A stretch of DNA of 64,000 nt from Variovorax sp. dw_308 (GTDB lineage: Bacteria; Pseudomonadota; Gammaproteobacteria; Burkholderiales; Burkholderiaceae_C), in NCBI RefSeq assembly GCF_019207085.1, contig NZ_JAATOM010000005.1, positions 372,001 through 436,000 of the forward strand, given 5' to 3'. Positions 37,708-47,281 of this stretch are shown here, one piece after another. The first letter of the stretch is position 1. Each line of letters begins with the position of its first letter. The position numbers were made by a program, and so were the translations under genes. Under the pieces are notes generated by a model. The model had not been told where the DNA came from. It saw only the letters and a list, made by a program, of their open reading frames with translations, and made no database searches.

Positions 37708-38748
37708 TCAAGCCGGTGTCTGCAACGACTCCCAGGCGATCATCTGGTCGACCTGCTTGCGCAGCCACGAGGATGGCATCGTCTGCGTACCCCATTCAGC
37801 CATGCGGCTCGCGTATTCGCCCATGAACCAGGTATGGCGCACGGGGACGAAGCGTGCGATGGCGTCGAACTCCTGCGCATCGATTTCGCGAACGCTCTGG
37901 TAGCCGTGCAGGAAGCGGCGCCATCGCTCCAGCGCGGCAGCGTCCGGGCCCGCCGGGCCGGCGCGCAGCAGCAGGCTCCAGAGCCATGTGGCCAGGTCGT
38001 AGGCCAGGCAGCCCGGCCCTGCGTCGTCGAAGTCGAAGAAAGAGGCGACGCGCCCGCCCGCGGGGTCGTCGGCGAGGTGCATGTTGCCGGCGTGCGCGTC
38101 GCCGTGGCAGGCACCCTCGGGGAGCCGCGCGAGGCCGTCGATGCGCGCGCGCAAGCGCTCGCCGATGGCGGTGAAATCCGCGCGCAGGCCGGCGTCCAGC
38201 GTCGGCGCCGCGAGCAGCCAGCGCAGGGGTTGGTCCAGCAGGTGCGGCAAGGCGAGTGCGTAGAGGCTGGGCGGGCCGCTGTAGTGCTGGCTGGCGACGT
38301 GGATGCGGGCGAGGTCGCGGCCGGTCGCCTCGATGTCGGCCAATACATCGCCGGGCGGTTCGCCGGGCAGGAAGTCGAACAGCATCAAGGTTCGCATGCC
38401 TTCCGGCGCCGCGAGTTCCCCGGCGCTGGCGCCTGCGCACGTGCGCAGGCTGGCCGCCACGGACGCGCCCGCGCGCTGAAGGTGCGACAGCAGCCCGGCC
38501 TCGTAGTCGACGTTGGCCGGGCCACGGGCGCGCCTTGCGCTCAGCCGCGCCACCCGTTGGCCGCCAGCCTTGAACTGCACAGCGTAGACGTCGTTGAATC
38601 CGCGCCGCAGCAGGCGGCAGCCTTCAACCGGGCCGAGCGCTGGCCAGTGCTGCGCCACGGCCTGCGCGATGGCCGTGCCAGTGGGCGTGGAGTAGACCGT
38701 GCTCGCGGGCGGTTGCGGCTGCGGCTCGACGATGGTCGACGGGTCCAT
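37708..38748 (-). CDS. APH-fold phosphotransferase family protein
   Basis: 346 residues from MDPSTIVEPQPQPPASTVYS. Bilobed aminoglycoside-phosphotransferase fold: N-lobe RRGFNDVYAVQF and RVARLSARRA, hinge MLFDFLPGE, catalytic loop EGACHGDAHAGNMHL (Asp as base, His-Gly-Asp form) and metal loop FFDFDDAGPGCLAYDLA in place of DFG. This family also contains homoserine- and choline-kinase-like enzymes (SrkA-type), so antibiotic resistance should not be assumed. It starts just beside the end of the ABC transporter operon but 65 bases away. Confidence 0.82.
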   Translation of the reverse strand: MDPSTIVEPQPQPPASTVYSTPTGTAIAQAVAQHWPALGPVEGCRLLRRGFNDVYAVQFKAGGQRVARLSARRARGPANVDYEAGLLSHLQRAGASVAASLRTCAGASAGELAAPEGMRTLMLFDFLPGEPPGDVLADIEATGRDLARIHVASQHYSGPPSLYALALPHLLDQPLRWLLAAPTLDAGLRADFTAIGERLRARIDGLARLPEGACHGDAHAGNMHLADDPAGGRVASFFDFDDAGPGCLAYDLATWLWSLLLRAGPAGPDAAALERWRRFLHGYQSVREIDAQEFDAIARFVPVRHTWFMGEYASRMAEWGTQTMPSSWLRKQVDQMIAWESLQTPA

Positions 38749-38813
38749 GACGTTCGGGGTGATGCGTGACGGCCGCGATTGTGCCGGGGGCGCCGTCCGC
38801 GAGCTGGGCAGCG

Positions 38814-39692
38814 CTATTCCTTCACCGACCCCGTCATCCCCGACACGTAGTACTCGACGAAGAACGAGTAGATGAACGCCACCGGCAGCGAGCCCAGCAA
38901 GGCACCGGCCATCAGCGGCCCCCACTGGTAGACGTCGCCCTGCACCAGCTCCGTGACGACGCCGACCGGAAGCGTCTTCACCTCGGAGGAGGAGATGAAG
39001 GTCAGCGCATAGATGAACTCGTTCCACGACAGCGTGAACGCGAAGATGCCGGCGGAGATGAGCCCCGGCACCGCCAGCGGCAGCACGATCTTCACGAGGA
39101 TCTGCCAGCGGTTGGCGCCGTCGATCAGCGCGCACTCCTCCAGCTCCGCCGGGATGGAGCGGAAGTAGCCCATCAGCAGCCATGTGCAGAACGGGATCAG
39201 GAAGGTCGGATAGGTGAGGATCAGCGCCCAGCGCGTGTCGAACAGGCCGAGGCTGAACACCACGTTGGCCAGCGGAATGAACAGGATCGACGGCGGCACC
39301 AGGTAGGCCAGGAAGATCGACAGGCCGACATGCTTCGCACCCTTGAAGCGCAGCCGCTCGATGGCATAGGCGGCGAACACCGAAGCCGCCAGCGAGGCGA
39401 AGGTCGAGACCACCGACACCAGCACCGTGTTCCACAGCCATTGGGGATACGAGGTCTCGAACAGCAGCTTGTGGAAGTGCGCCAACGTCGGGTGGATGAC
39501 CCAGAACGGATTGCCCTCGCGCGAGAGCAGTTCGGCCTCCGGCTTCACCGAGGTGATGGCCATCCAGTAGAACGGGAACAGCAGCACGACCAGGAATACG
39601 AGCAGCGGCACGTACACCGTCACCACCTTGCGCGGCAGCGAGTCGAGGAAGCTCATGCCGACCGTGTCGACCTGGCCTGGATTGCTGCTCAT
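38814..39692 (-). CDS. Sugar ABC transporter permease (second MalG-type subunit)
   Basis: 292 residues from MSSNPGQVDTVGMSFLDSLP. Six hydrophobic helices, with the EAA motif that contacts the ATPase at about residue 190 (IPAELEECALIDGANRWQILVKIVLPLA). This is the carbohydrate uptake (CUT1/MalG) pattern. Its ATG overlaps the stop of the other permease by ATGA. With the MalF-type permease, the substrate-binding protein and the UgpC-like ATPase upstream it forms a complete importer for a sugar or sugar acid. Confidence 0.92.
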   Translation of the reverse strand: MSSNPGQVDTVGMSFLDSLPRKVVTVYVPLLVFLVVLLFPFYWMAITSVKPEAELLSREGNPFWVIHPTLAHFHKLLFETSYPQWLWNTVLVSVVSTFASLAASVFAAYAIERLRFKGAKHVGLSIFLAYLVPPSILFIPLANVVFSLGLFDTRWALILTYPTFLIPFCTWLLMGYFRSIPAELEECALIDGANRWQILVKIVLPLAVPGLISAGIFAFTLSWNEFIYALTFISSSEVKTLPVGVVTELVQGDVYQWGPLMAGALLGSLPVAFIYSFFVEYYVSGMTGSVKE

Positions 39693-40597
39693 TTGTCGGA
39701 CCCTCCCTGTTGCCACGCGCGGCGCTGCAGGCCGAAGAAACTGAACATCACGCAGGCCAGCAGGAAAGGCACCATCGCGATGGCGATGGCCGCGCCTTCG
39801 CCGAGCGCACCGCCCGAGATCGCGCGCTGGAACGAGAGCGTCGCCATCAGGTGCGTGGCGTTCAGCGGGCCGCCGCGCGTGATGACGTAGATGAGCTGGA
39901 AGTCGGTGAAGGTGAACAGCACCGAGAAGGTCATGACCACCGCGATGATCGGCGTCAGCAGCGGCATCGTCACGTGGCGGAACTGCTGCCACGGCGTGGC
40001 GCCGTCGATCGCCGAGGCTTCGTAATAGGAGGGCGAGATGGTCTGCAGGCCGGCCAGCAGCGTGATCGCCACGAAGGGCACGCCGCGCCAGACGTTGGCG
40101 ATGATCACCGCGATGCGCGCGTTCCACGGCGAGCCGAGGAAGTCGATGTAGGTGTCGATCAGCCCCATCTTCACCAGCGCCCAGCTGATGATCGAGAACT
40201 GCGAGTCGTAGATCCACCAGAAGGCGATGGCCGACAGCGCCGTCGGCACGATGTAGGGCAGCAGGATGACGGCGCGGAAGAAGGTCTTGAAGCGGATGTT
40301 CTTGTTGAGCAGCAATGCGAGCCACAGGCCCAGGAAGAACTTGAAGACGCTCGCCACCGCCGTGTAGAAGATCGTGTTGAACAGGGCCAGCCGCGTGACC
40401 GCGTCGCCCCACAGGAACTCGTAGTTCTCCAGCCCGATCCACTCGCCCGGGCGGCCGACCTTGGCGTCCGTGAAGCCGAGGTAGGTGCCCAGGCCGAGGG
40501 GATAGGTCAGGAACAGCAGCAGCAACACCGCCGCCGGCAACATGAACATGAGGCCGAGGGCGTTGCGACTGTTCTGGATTCGCTGAATCAGTGTCAT
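39689..40597 (-). CDS. Sugar ABC transporter permease (MalF-type subunit)
   Basis: 302 residues. Six-helix CUT1 permease: N-terminal helix LGLMFMLPAAVLLLLFLTYP, core RAVILLPYIVPTALSAIAFW, and EAA loop SPSYYEASAIDGATPWQQFRHVTMPLL. It pairs with the MalG-type subunit downstream through an ATGA overlap. GAGG lies 6 bases before the ATG. A 109-base palindromic element lies between this gene and the binding-protein gene upstream, which could lower permease expression relative to the binding protein. Confidence 0.92.
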   Translation of the reverse strand: MTLIQRIQNSRNALGLMFMLPAAVLLLLFLTYPLGLGTYLGFTDAKVGRPGEWIGLENYEFLWGDAVTRLALFNTIFYTAVASVFKFFLGLWLALLLNKNIRFKTFFRAVILLPYIVPTALSAIAFWWIYDSQFSIISWALVKMGLIDTYIDFLGSPWNARIAVIIANVWRGVPFVAITLLAGLQTISPSYYEASAIDGATPWQQFRHVTMPLLTPIIAVVMTFSVLFTFTDFQLIYVITRGGPLNATHLMATLSFQRAISGGALGEGAAIAIAMVPFLLACVMFSFFGLQRRAWQQGGSDK

Positions 40598-40697
40598 GAA
40601 GCCTCGTTAAATGCCAGTGAGATCACCAACTCTTTTCCAGAAACTCCGCGAATCTGACAGGCGAGCGGCGCGGGCTCGGAAGTGCCGCGCAGAAGGC

Positions 40698-40806
40698 GTG
40701 AAGCTTTCGTAGCGAGGGCATCGAGGTCGGGTTGAGGAGCGGAGCCGTACTCCCGTACGGCGAGCACCGCAGACCCGAGATCGGTGGCCGCAGTAGAAAG
40801 ATTCAC
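40698..40806. repeat. Palindromic intergenic repeat, copy 1
   Basis: The ends GTGAAGCTTTCGTAGCGAGG...TCGGGT and ACCCGAGATCGG...GTAGAAAGATTCAC are imperfect inverted repeats of about 35 bases, enclosing about 40 bases of loop. The same ends occur at 47116-47281. It starts 6 bases after the stop of the minus-strand substrate-binding protein and precedes the permease gene. Confidence 0.8.
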
Positions 40807-40812
40807 ACCTTC

Positions 40813-42153
40813 TTAGACCTTGTAGTAACGCTCGGCGCGCTTCTGCGCACGCTCGGCGGCTTCCTTCGGCGTCTTCGAACCGCTCGCTGCTTCCGCCACC
40901 ATGTTCGGAATGATGAAGTCCGCCGCGACGCCGGCCGAGGCATAGCCCAGCTTGCCGTCGTAACCGGCCGGGCGCAGGTTCTTGACCGAGTCGCGGTAGG
41001 GCGTGTTCTTCGGGTCGGAGGTCCAGATCGAATTGGCCTCGTAGGCGCGCAGCGGTTGCGCGACGTAGCCGCCGGCGCCGATCAGCCAGGCGTCGAACTG
41101 CTCCTTCTCCATCATGAAGCGCAGGAACTCCTTGGAGGCCTGCGGGTACTTGGTGTACTTCATGATCATCTGGTTGAAGAACAGGTGCGACTCGGTCGGC
41201 ACGCCCACCGGCCCGACCGGGAAGACGGCATGGTTGATGTCGGCCGCCATTTCCTTGACCTTCGGGTCCGGCGAGTTCTTGGCCGCGTAGTAGACCGAGA
41301 TGCCGTTGTTGGTGACGCTGATCTGCCCGTCGAGGAAGGCCTTGTTGTTGTTCGGGTCCAGCCAGGACAGCGTGCCGGGGATGAAGTTGGCGTAGAGCTC
41401 CTTGGCGTACTCCAGCGCCTTCAGGGTCTCGGGGCTGTCGAGGACGACCTTGTTGCTCTTGTCCACCAGCTTGCCGCCGAAGGCCCAGGTGAGCCAGTTG
41501 CACCAGGTACTGTCGCCGGTGGCGTTGCCGAGCGCCATGCCGCCCGGCGTGCCCTTTTCCTTCAGGGCCTTGTACATCTTCAGGAAGTCGTCGGTGTTCT
41601 TGGGGAAGGCGTCGTAGCCGGCGGCCTTGAGCATGCTCTCGCGATACACCATGAGCGAGCCCGAGGCGCCCAACGGCAGGCCCAGCCACTTCTTGCCGTC
41701 GGGGCGCATGAAGGCCTCCGCGGCGGGATACCAGCCGCCGTATTTCTTGCCGAGGTATTCGGCCAGATCGGTGCAGTCGAGCAGCTTGTCGGGGTAGAGG
41801 TTGGCGTCGTCGTTGGTCGACAGGATGATGTCCGGGCCGGCGCCGGTGTTGGCGGCCACCGCTGCCTTGGGGCGCACGTCTTCCCAGCCTTCGTTGTCGA
41901 CGCGCACCTCGATGCCGGTGGCGTCCTGGAACTTCTTGACGTTGGCCATGTAGGTGTCGATGTCGCCCTGCACGAAGCGGCTCCACCGCAGCACGCGCAA
42001 CTTGGCGCCCTTCTCGGGCTTGAAGGTCATGTTCTGCGCCTGCGCCAGCGACGAGAACAGCACGGAGCCGGTGCCGACAGTGGCTGCGGCAGCGAAGCCG
42101 GCCGAGCCTTTGAGGATCTTGCGGCGGTTGTTGAAGTCACTCATGGATGTCAT
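40813..42153 (-). CDS. Sugar ABC transporter substrate-binding protein
   Basis: 446 residues. The signal region contains NNRRKILKGSAGFAAAATVG and SLAQAQN, a twin-Arg-like leader with an A-Q-A cut site. The mature part is a family 1 solute-binding protein (LRVLRWSRFVQGDIDTYMANV, GPDIILSTNDDANLYPD, YVAQPLRAYEANSIW). It captures a sugar or sugar acid in the periplasm and delivers it to the two permeases downstream. AGGAG precedes the ATG at 42153. The ligand is unknown; the neighbouring dehydrogenase and dehydratase suggest a pentose or an aldonic acid. Confidence 0.92.
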   Translation of the reverse strand: MTSMSDFNNRRKILKGSAGFAAAATVGTGSVLFSSLAQAQNMTFKPEKGAKLRVLRWSRFVQGDIDTYMANVKKFQDATGIEVRVDNEGWEDVRPKAAVAANTGAGPDIILSTNDDANLYPDKLLDCTDLAEYLGKKYGGWYPAAEAFMRPDGKKWLGLPLGASGSLMVYRESMLKAAGYDAFPKNTDDFLKMYKALKEKGTPGGMALGNATGDSTWCNWLTWAFGGKLVDKSNKVVLDSPETLKALEYAKELYANFIPGTLSWLDPNNNKAFLDGQISVTNNGISVYYAAKNSPDPKVKEMAADINHAVFPVGPVGVPTESHLFFNQMIMKYTKYPQASKEFLRFMMEKEQFDAWLIGAGGYVAQPLRAYEANSIWTSDPKNTPYRDSVKNLRPAGYDGKLGYASAGVAADFIIPNMVAEAASGSKTPKEAAERAQKRAERYYKV

Positions 42154-42204
42154 GTCGTCTCCTGGGGGTTTGACGTGCCGGTGGAAGTGGAACTGTCGTG
42201 GTGA

Positions 42205-43278
42205 TCAAGCCACGAGCCTGTGCCCGTTGCTCGCGTCGAAAAGGTGTGCGCGCTGCAGGTCCGGCTGCAGCAGGATGGTGCTGCCGGGTGCGAAGTCGTA
42301 TCGCTCGCGGAACACGGCGGAGAGGTCGGCGCCTTCATGCCGGCAGGCGACGAATGTGTCCATGCCGGTCGGCTCCATCACCACCACCTGCGATGGAATG
42401 CCGCCCGAATCCGCCAGCGACAGGTGTTCCGGCCGCGTGCCGTAGACGACCGGCTGGCCGTCGATGCCACCCGCGCGAACCGGTGCGTCGAGCCGCGTGC
42501 CGTCGTTCAGTTCCACATACGCGCCGCTGCCATTGCGATGCAAGGTGCCCGGCAGGAAGTTCATCGCCGGCGAGCCGATGAAGCCCGCCACGAACTGGTT
42601 GGCCGGGTTGTCGTAGAGGTCGAGCGGACTGCCGGTCTGCTCGATGCGGCCGTCGCGCATGACGACGATCTTGTCGCCCATGGTCATGGCCTCGATCTGG
42701 TCGTGCGTGACGTAGATCGAGGTGGTCTTCAGGCGCTGGTGCAGTTCCTTGATCTCGCTGCGCATGGCCACGCGCAGCTTGGCGTCGAGGTTGGACAGGG
42801 GCTCGTCGAACAGGAACACCTGCGGGTCGCGCACGATGGCCCGGCCCATGGCGACGCGCTGGCGCTGGCCGCCCGACAACTGGCGCGGATAGCGATCGAG
42901 CAAGGGCGTGAGCGCGAGGATCTCGGCGGCGCGCTTCACCTTGGATTCGATGGTCGGCTTGTCGGTCTTGGCCAGCGCGAGCGCGAAGGCCATGTTGTCG
43001 CGCACCGTCATGTGCGGATAGAGCGCGTAGTTCTGGAACACCATTGCGATGTCGCGTTCCTTGGGCGGCAGATCGTTGACGCGCTTGTCGCCGATACGGA
43101 TCTCGCCGCCGTTGATCTGCTCCAGCCCCGCGATCATGCGCAGCAGCGTGGACTTGCCGCAGCCCGACGGGCCCACGAGCACGGTGAAGGAGCCGTCCTG
43201 GATATCGATGTCCACGCCATGGAGGATGGGCACCTCTCCGAAGTTCTTCTTCACCGACTGGATCGTGACACTGGCCAT
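42205..43278 (-). CDS. Sugar ABC transporter ATP-binding protein (UgpC/MalK type)
   Basis: 357 residues from MASVTIQSVKKNFGEVPILH. Walker A GPSGCGKST, Q-loop VFQNYALYP, signature LSGGQRQRVAMGRAI, Walker B VFLFDEPLSNLD and switch VTHDQIEAM are intact. The C-terminal half (about 240-357) is the regulatory TOBE/MalK-type domain. It powers the importer encoded downstream (binding protein and two permeases) and is first in that minus-strand operon, divergent from the FadR-type regulator. The symbol ugpC would be only a family label. Confidence 0.93.
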   Translation of the reverse strand: MASVTIQSVKKNFGEVPILHGVDIDIQDGSFTVLVGPSGCGKSTLLRMIAGLEQINGGEIRIGDKRVNDLPPKERDIAMVFQNYALYPHMTVRDNMAFALALAKTDKPTIESKVKRAAEILALTPLLDRYPRQLSGGQRQRVAMGRAIVRDPQVFLFDEPLSNLDAKLRVAMRSEIKELHQRLKTTSIYVTHDQIEAMTMGDKIVVMRDGRIEQTGSPLDLYDNPANQFVAGFIGSPAMNFLPGTLHRNGSGAYVELNDGTRLDAPVRAGGIDGQPVVYGTRPEHLSLADSGGIPSQVVVMEPTGMDTFVACRHEGADLSAVFRERYDFAPGSTILLQPDLQRAHLFDASNGHRLVA

Positions 43279-43408
43279 GCACTGGGTCCTGAAAGTTCGC
43301 AAGTCAATCGTCGGCAACCGATAACGGGTTGGCAGCCGCGCAGTATTCGCGGTGCGACTTGGCAGCGCTATCAGGGCAAACCGTTACGCACTAACCCCCG
43401 GAAATTTG

Positions 43409-43423
43409 TATGATGACCACATA
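43409..43423. promoter_or_regulatory. Candidate FadR-type operator
   Basis: TATGATGACCACATA has inverted ends (TATG/CATA) and lies 25 bases before the regulator start in the divergent region between transporter and catabolic genes. FadR-family operators are short palindromes with a T-G-G-T/A-C-C-A-like core; the match is only partial. Confidence 0.35.
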
Positions 43424-43447
43424 ACTACGTCCATTTCCTCCGCGCCC

Positions 43448-44230
43448 ATGCGGACCTCTGCTCTTTCCGCCCCTCCCCCGCTCACCGTCGATCGCCTGTC
43501 AGACCGGCTGGCCGCGCGCCTGAGCGCGCAGATCGATACGGGTGTGCTGCGCCCCGGCGACCGGCTGCCGACCGAGCAGCAACTCGCGCTGGCGCACGGC
43601 GTGTCGCGCACGGTGGTGCGCGAGGCAGTGCACCAGCTCAAGTCCCGCGCCCTGGTGCAATCGCGCCAGGGCTCGGGCGTGTTCGTGGCGCCGAGCCCCG
43701 TCAACCAGCCCCTGATGTTCGACCCGACCGTGCTCGACTCGGTGCAGTCGGTGGTGCATGTGGTGGAAGTGCGGCGCGTGCTGGAGGGCGAGATTGCCGC
43801 GCTGGCGGCCGAGCGCGCCACGCGCAGCCAGATCGCCGCCCTGCGCCGTGCGCTCAAGGGCATCGACGACGCCGTGGCCGCGGGGCAGGATGGCGTGGCG
43901 GAAGACCTTGAATTCCATCGGGTCATTGGCGAATCGACCGGCAACCCGCAGTTCCGGCTGCTGCTCGGCTTCCTGGAGCAATACCTGCGCGAGGGCATGC
44001 GCATCACGCGCGGCAACGAGGCGCGGCGGTCCGACTTCATGGTGGCCGTGCAGGCCGAGCACCGGGCCATCTACGAGGCCATTGCGGCGCGCGACCCGGT
44101 GGCCGCACGCCACCACGCAAACGAACACCTGATCCGCGGCGAGCAACGGCTCGTCGAGGGCGGAATCATCCACGGCAGGCGCCGGCAGGCCGCCGCCAAG
44201 GCAACCCATCAACACAAGGAAATCCCATGA
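43448..44230 (+). CDS. FadR-subfamily GntR transcriptional regulator
   Basis: 260 residues from [20 protein letters not shown]. The winged helix (about 15-85) has [28 protein letters not shown] and the [13 protein letters not shown] wing. The C-terminal all-helical FCD ligand domain (about 105-235) has [33 protein letters not shown] and [25 protein letters not shown], with its metal-binding His residues. Such regulators respond to organic or sugar acids. Its stop overlaps the start of the DenD-like gene (ATGA), and it is divergent from the ABC importer, so it very probably controls both. Confidence 0.9.
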   Translation: MRTSALSAPPPLTVDRLSDRLAARLSAQIDTGVLRPGDRLPTEQQLALAHGVSRTVVREAVHQLKSRALVQSRQGSGVFVAPSPVNQPLMFDPTVLDSVQSVVHVVEVRRVLEGEIAALAAERATRSQIAALRRALKGIDDAVAAGQDGVAEDLEFHRVIGESTGNPQFRLLLGFLEQYLREGMRITRGNEARRSDFMVAVQAEHRAIYEAIAARDPVAARHHANEHLIRGEQRLVEGGIIHGRRRQAAAKATHQHKEIP

Positions 44231-45243
44231 AACTGATGATCACCGGAGGCGGTGGCTTCGTCGGCGCACGGCTTGCGCGCACGCTGCTGCAACGCGGCAC
44301 GCTGGCCGGCCAACCCGTCGACCGCATCGTGCTGACGGACATCGCCCCGCCACCGGCCGACCTGCTGGCCGATGCCCGGGTCGAGGCCCGCACCGGTCCG
44401 TTGCTCACGCAAACCGACGCGCTGCGCACGGAGTCCTTCGATGGGATCTTCCACCTGGCGTCGGCCGTGTCGGGCGAGTGCGAACTGGACTTCGACCTCG
44501 GCATGCGGTCCAACCTCGACAGCACGCGCGCCCTGCTCGACGCGATCCGCGCCAACGTCACCGCGGGCGGCAAGGTGCCGCGCTTCCTGTTCTCCAGCTC
44601 GGTGGCGGTGTTCGGGCCGGACGCGGCCGTGCCGATGCCCAAGCTCGTGGCCGACGACACGCTGCCGGCGCCGCAGACCTCCTATGGCGTGCAGAAGCTG
44701 ATCTGCGAACACCTGATTGCCGACTACACGCGCAAGGGTTATGTCGACGGCCGCGCCGCGCGACTCATGACCGTGACGGTGCGTCCGGGCCGGCCAAATG
44801 GCGCGGCCTCCTCCTTCTTCAGCGGCATCATCCGCGAGCCGCTGGCCGGTGTGGAAGCTATCTGCCCGGTGTCGGCCGACGTGTCGCATCCGATGTCCTC
44901 GCCGGGCCGCACCATCGATGGATTGATTGCCGTCTACGAAGCCAGCCGCGAGGCCTTCGAGGGCCGGCTCGCGCTCAACCTGCCGTCGATCAACGTGCGC
45001 GTGGGCGACATGCTCGACGCACTCGAGGAAGTGGCGGGCGCCAAGGTGCGCGGGCTGGTGCGCTTCGAACGCGACGAGCGCATCGCCGGCATCGTGGCCA
45101 ACTGGCCCACGGGCGCGACCGCCGCGCGCGCGGGCAAGCTGGGCCTGCATCCGCACGACAACTTCGCCGACATCATCCGGCAGTACGTGGCCGACTGCGC
45201 GGCACTACCCAACGCGAACGAAACCCTGAAGGGAATGAACTGA
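44227..45243 (+). CDS. DenD-like NAD-dependent epimerase/dehydrogenase
   Basis: 338 residues. Short-chain, extended SDR: nucleotide-binding [17 protein letters not shown], catalytic YGVQK (Tyr-x-x-x-Lys near residue 157) with SSSVAVFG, and the family stretch [20 protein letters not shown]. It is closest in pattern to D-erythronate dehydrogenase (DenD), which oxidises a C4 sugar acid. It overlaps the regulator before it by 4 bases and the dehydratase after it by 1, a tight operon. The true substrate may be another aldonate or a sugar lactone. Confidence 0.85.
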   Translation: MKLMITGGGGFVGARLARTLLQRGTLAGQPVDRIVLTDIAPPPADLLADARVEARTGPLLTQTDALRTESFDGIFHLASAVSGECELDFDLGMRSNLDSTRALLDAIRANVTAGGKVPRFLFSSSVAVFGPDAAVPMPKLVADDTLPAPQTSYGVQKLICEHLIADYTRKGYVDGRAARLMTVTVRPGRPNGAASSFFSGIIREPLAGVEAICPVSADVSHPMSSPGRTIDGLIAVYEASREAFEGRLALNLPSINVRVGDMLDALEEVAGAKVRGLVRFERDERIAGIVANWPTGATAARAGKLGLHPHDNFADIIRQYVADCAALPNANETLKGMN

Positions 45244-47108
45244 TGAAAACCGACAAGTCCGACAAGAAGGCCAAGGCCACCGCCAAGGGCGCCTCCAAGA
45301 CCTCGAAGGCCAAGGCCGTCAAGGGCAAGCCCACCGGCCTGCGCTCGCAAGCCTGGTTCGACAACCCCAACAACGCGGACATGACCGCGCTCTACCTCGA
45401 GCGCACGATGAACTTCGGCCTGAGCTTCGACGAGTTGCAGTCGGGCCGGCCGATCATCGGCATCGCGCAGACCGGCTCCGATATCGCGCCGTGCAACCGC
45501 CATCACATCGTGCTGGCCGAGCGCGTGCGCGAGGGCATCCGCGACGCGGGTGGCATCGCCTTCGAATTCCCGATCCATCCCATTCAAGAGACTTGCAAGC
45601 GCCCGACCGCCTCGCTCGACCGCAACCTGCAATACCTCTCGCTGGTCGAGATCCTGTACGGCTATCCGATTGACGGCGTGGTGCTGACCACCGGCTGCGA
45701 CAAGACCACGCCGGCGCAGATCATGGCCGCGGCCACGGTCGACATCCCGGCGATCGCACTGAACGCCGGGCCGATGCTCAACGGCTGGTTCAATGGTGAG
45801 CGCACCGGCTCGGGCACCATCGTCTGGCGTGCGCGCGAGATGATGGCCGCAGGGGAGATCGGCTACGAAGGCTTCCTGAAACTGGTGGCTTCGTCCGCGC
45901 CGTCGACCGGCCACTGCAACACCATGGGCACGGCCTCGACGATGAATTCGCTGGCCGAGGCACTGGGGCTGACATTGCCGGGCAGCGCCGCCATTCCCGC
46001 GCCGTACCGCGACCGGCAGGAGATGGCGTACATGACCGGCAAGCGCATCGTCGAGATGGTGCGCGAGGACCTCAAGCCGTCCGACATCCTCACGCGCGAA
46101 GCCTTCGAGAACGCGATCATCGTGAACTCGGCGATCGGCGGCTCGACCAACGCACCGATCCACCTGAACGCGATCGCGCGGCACATCGGCGTGGAGCTGA
46201 GCACGGACGACTGGGAAAAGCACGGCTACAAGGTGCCGTTGCTGGTGAACCTGCAGCCCGCAGGCGAGTACCTCGGCGAAGACTTCTATCGTGCCGGCGG
46301 CGTGCCCGCCGTGGTGGCCGAACTCGTTGCCAAGGACAAGATCAAGCCCGCGATGACGGCCAACGGCAAGACGCTCAAGGACAACTGCGAAGGCCAATTC
46401 ACCAGCGACCGCAAGGTGATCTTTGCCTACAACAAGCCGATGAAGAAGGATGCCGGCTTCCTCAACCTCAAGGGCAACCTGTTCGACTCCGCGATCATGA
46501 AGACCAGCGTGATCACCGACGAATTCAGGAAGCGCTACCTCGAGGACGAGAAGGACCCGATGGCTTTCGAGGGCACCGCCGTCGTGTTCGACGGCCCGGA
46601 GGACTACCACCACCGCATCGACGACCCGAAGATGAAGATCGACGCGCACAGCGTGCTGTTCATGCGCGGCGTGGGGCCGGTCGGCTATCCGGGCGCGGCG
46701 GAAGTGGTCAACATGCGCGCGCCGGACTACCTGCTGAAGAAGGGCATCACCGCATTGCCTTGCATCGGCGACGGTCGGCAGTCGGGCACCTCGGGTTCGC
46801 CGTCGATCCTCAATGCCTCACCCGAAGCGGCGACCGGCGGCAACCTGGCGCTGGTGCAGACCGGCGACCGCATCCGCATCGACCTGAAGAAGCGCACGGC
46901 CAACATGCTGGTGTCGGACGAGGAACTGAAGTTGCGCCGGGAGAAGCTCGACGCGGCCGGCGGCTACAAGTACCCGCCGAGCCAGACGCCGTGGCAGGAG
47001 ATCCAGCGCAGCGTCGTGGCCGAGTTGTCGGAGGGCATGGTGCTGAAGCCGGCGGTGAAGTACCAGCGCATCCACGCCACGTTTGGCGTGCCTCGAGACA
47101 ACCACTGA
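45243..47108 (+). CDS. IlvD/Edd-family sugar-acid dehydratase
   Basis: 621 residues. The first 30 are Lys/Ala/Ser-rich ([20 protein letters not shown]), unusual for the family. Then comes the dehydratase body: [35 protein letters not shown] and [20 protein letters not shown], supplying the Fe-S cysteines, and [20 protein letters not shown] near the C-terminus. Members dehydrate arabinonate, xylonate, gluconate and similar acids to 2-keto-3-deoxy acids; sequence alone does not choose among them. TGATG joins it to the DenD-like gene. It is followed after 7 bases by the second palindromic repeat. Confidence 0.9.
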   Translation: MKTDKSDKKAKATAKGASKTSKAKAVKGKPTGLRSQAWFDNPNNADMTALYLERTMNFGLSFDELQSGRPIIGIAQTGSDIAPCNRHHIVLAERVREGIRDAGGIAFEFPIHPIQETCKRPTASLDRNLQYLSLVEILYGYPIDGVVLTTGCDKTTPAQIMAAATVDIPAIALNAGPMLNGWFNGERTGSGTIVWRAREMMAAGEIGYEGFLKLVASSAPSTGHCNTMGTASTMNSLAEALGLTLPGSAAIPAPYRDRQEMAYMTGKRIVEMVREDLKPSDILTREAFENAIIVNSAIGGSTNAPIHLNAIARHIGVELSTDDWEKHGYKVPLLVNLQPAGEYLGEDFYRAGGVPAVVAELVAKDKIKPAMTANGKTLKDNCEGQFTSDRKVIFAYNKPMKKDAGFLNLKGNLFDSAIMKTSVITDEFRKRYLEDEKDPMAFEGTAVVFDGPEDYHHRIDDPKMKIDAHSVLFMRGVGPVGYPGAAEVVNMRAPDYLLKKGITALPCIGDGRQSGTSGSPSILNASPEAATGGNLALVQTGDRIRIDLKKRTANMLVSDEELKLRREKLDAAGGYKYPPSQTPWQEIQRSVVAELSEGMVLKPAVKYQRIHATFGVPRDNH

Positions 47109-47115
47109 TGAAGGC

Positions 47116-47281
47116 GTGAAGATTTCGTAGCGAGGGCGCCGAGGTCGGGTCTGCGGCGCGGAACCGCACTCTCGGCGGTGACAACGCAGTTGCGGCATAG
47201 GCTGACAACTGCGCAAAGCGCTTGTCACGCCGGAGCCAACACTGCGGACCCGAGATCGGCGGCCGCAGTAGAAATATTCAC
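47116..47281. repeat. Palindromic intergenic repeat, copy 2
   Basis: It has the same ends as copy 1 at 40698-40806: GTGAAGATTTCGTAGCGAGG...TCGGGT and ACCCGAGATCGGCGGCCGC...GAAATATTCAC, again an inverted pair. The middle is about 57 bases longer and holds nested hairpins (GCAGTTG with CAACTGC; GGTGACAA with TTGTCACGCC). It begins 7 bases after the dehydratase stop and covers the last 4 bases of the convergent gene. Confidence 0.82.

Noticed and set aside
37645..37720. Possible tRNA-Ser/Leu-like start (GCGTGGCCGAGCGGG)
   Set aside because: No matching acceptor stem or anticodon arm can be drawn in the following 90 bases.
37708..38748. Aminoglycoside resistance gene
   Set aside because: The fold is shared with many small-molecule kinases; no resistance-specific motif or mobile context is present.
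40594..40806. Small 70-residue frame between permease and binding-protein genes
   Set aside because: It lies almost wholly in the palindromic repeat, and a similar broken frame appears in the second copy, so it reflects the repeat rather than a gene.
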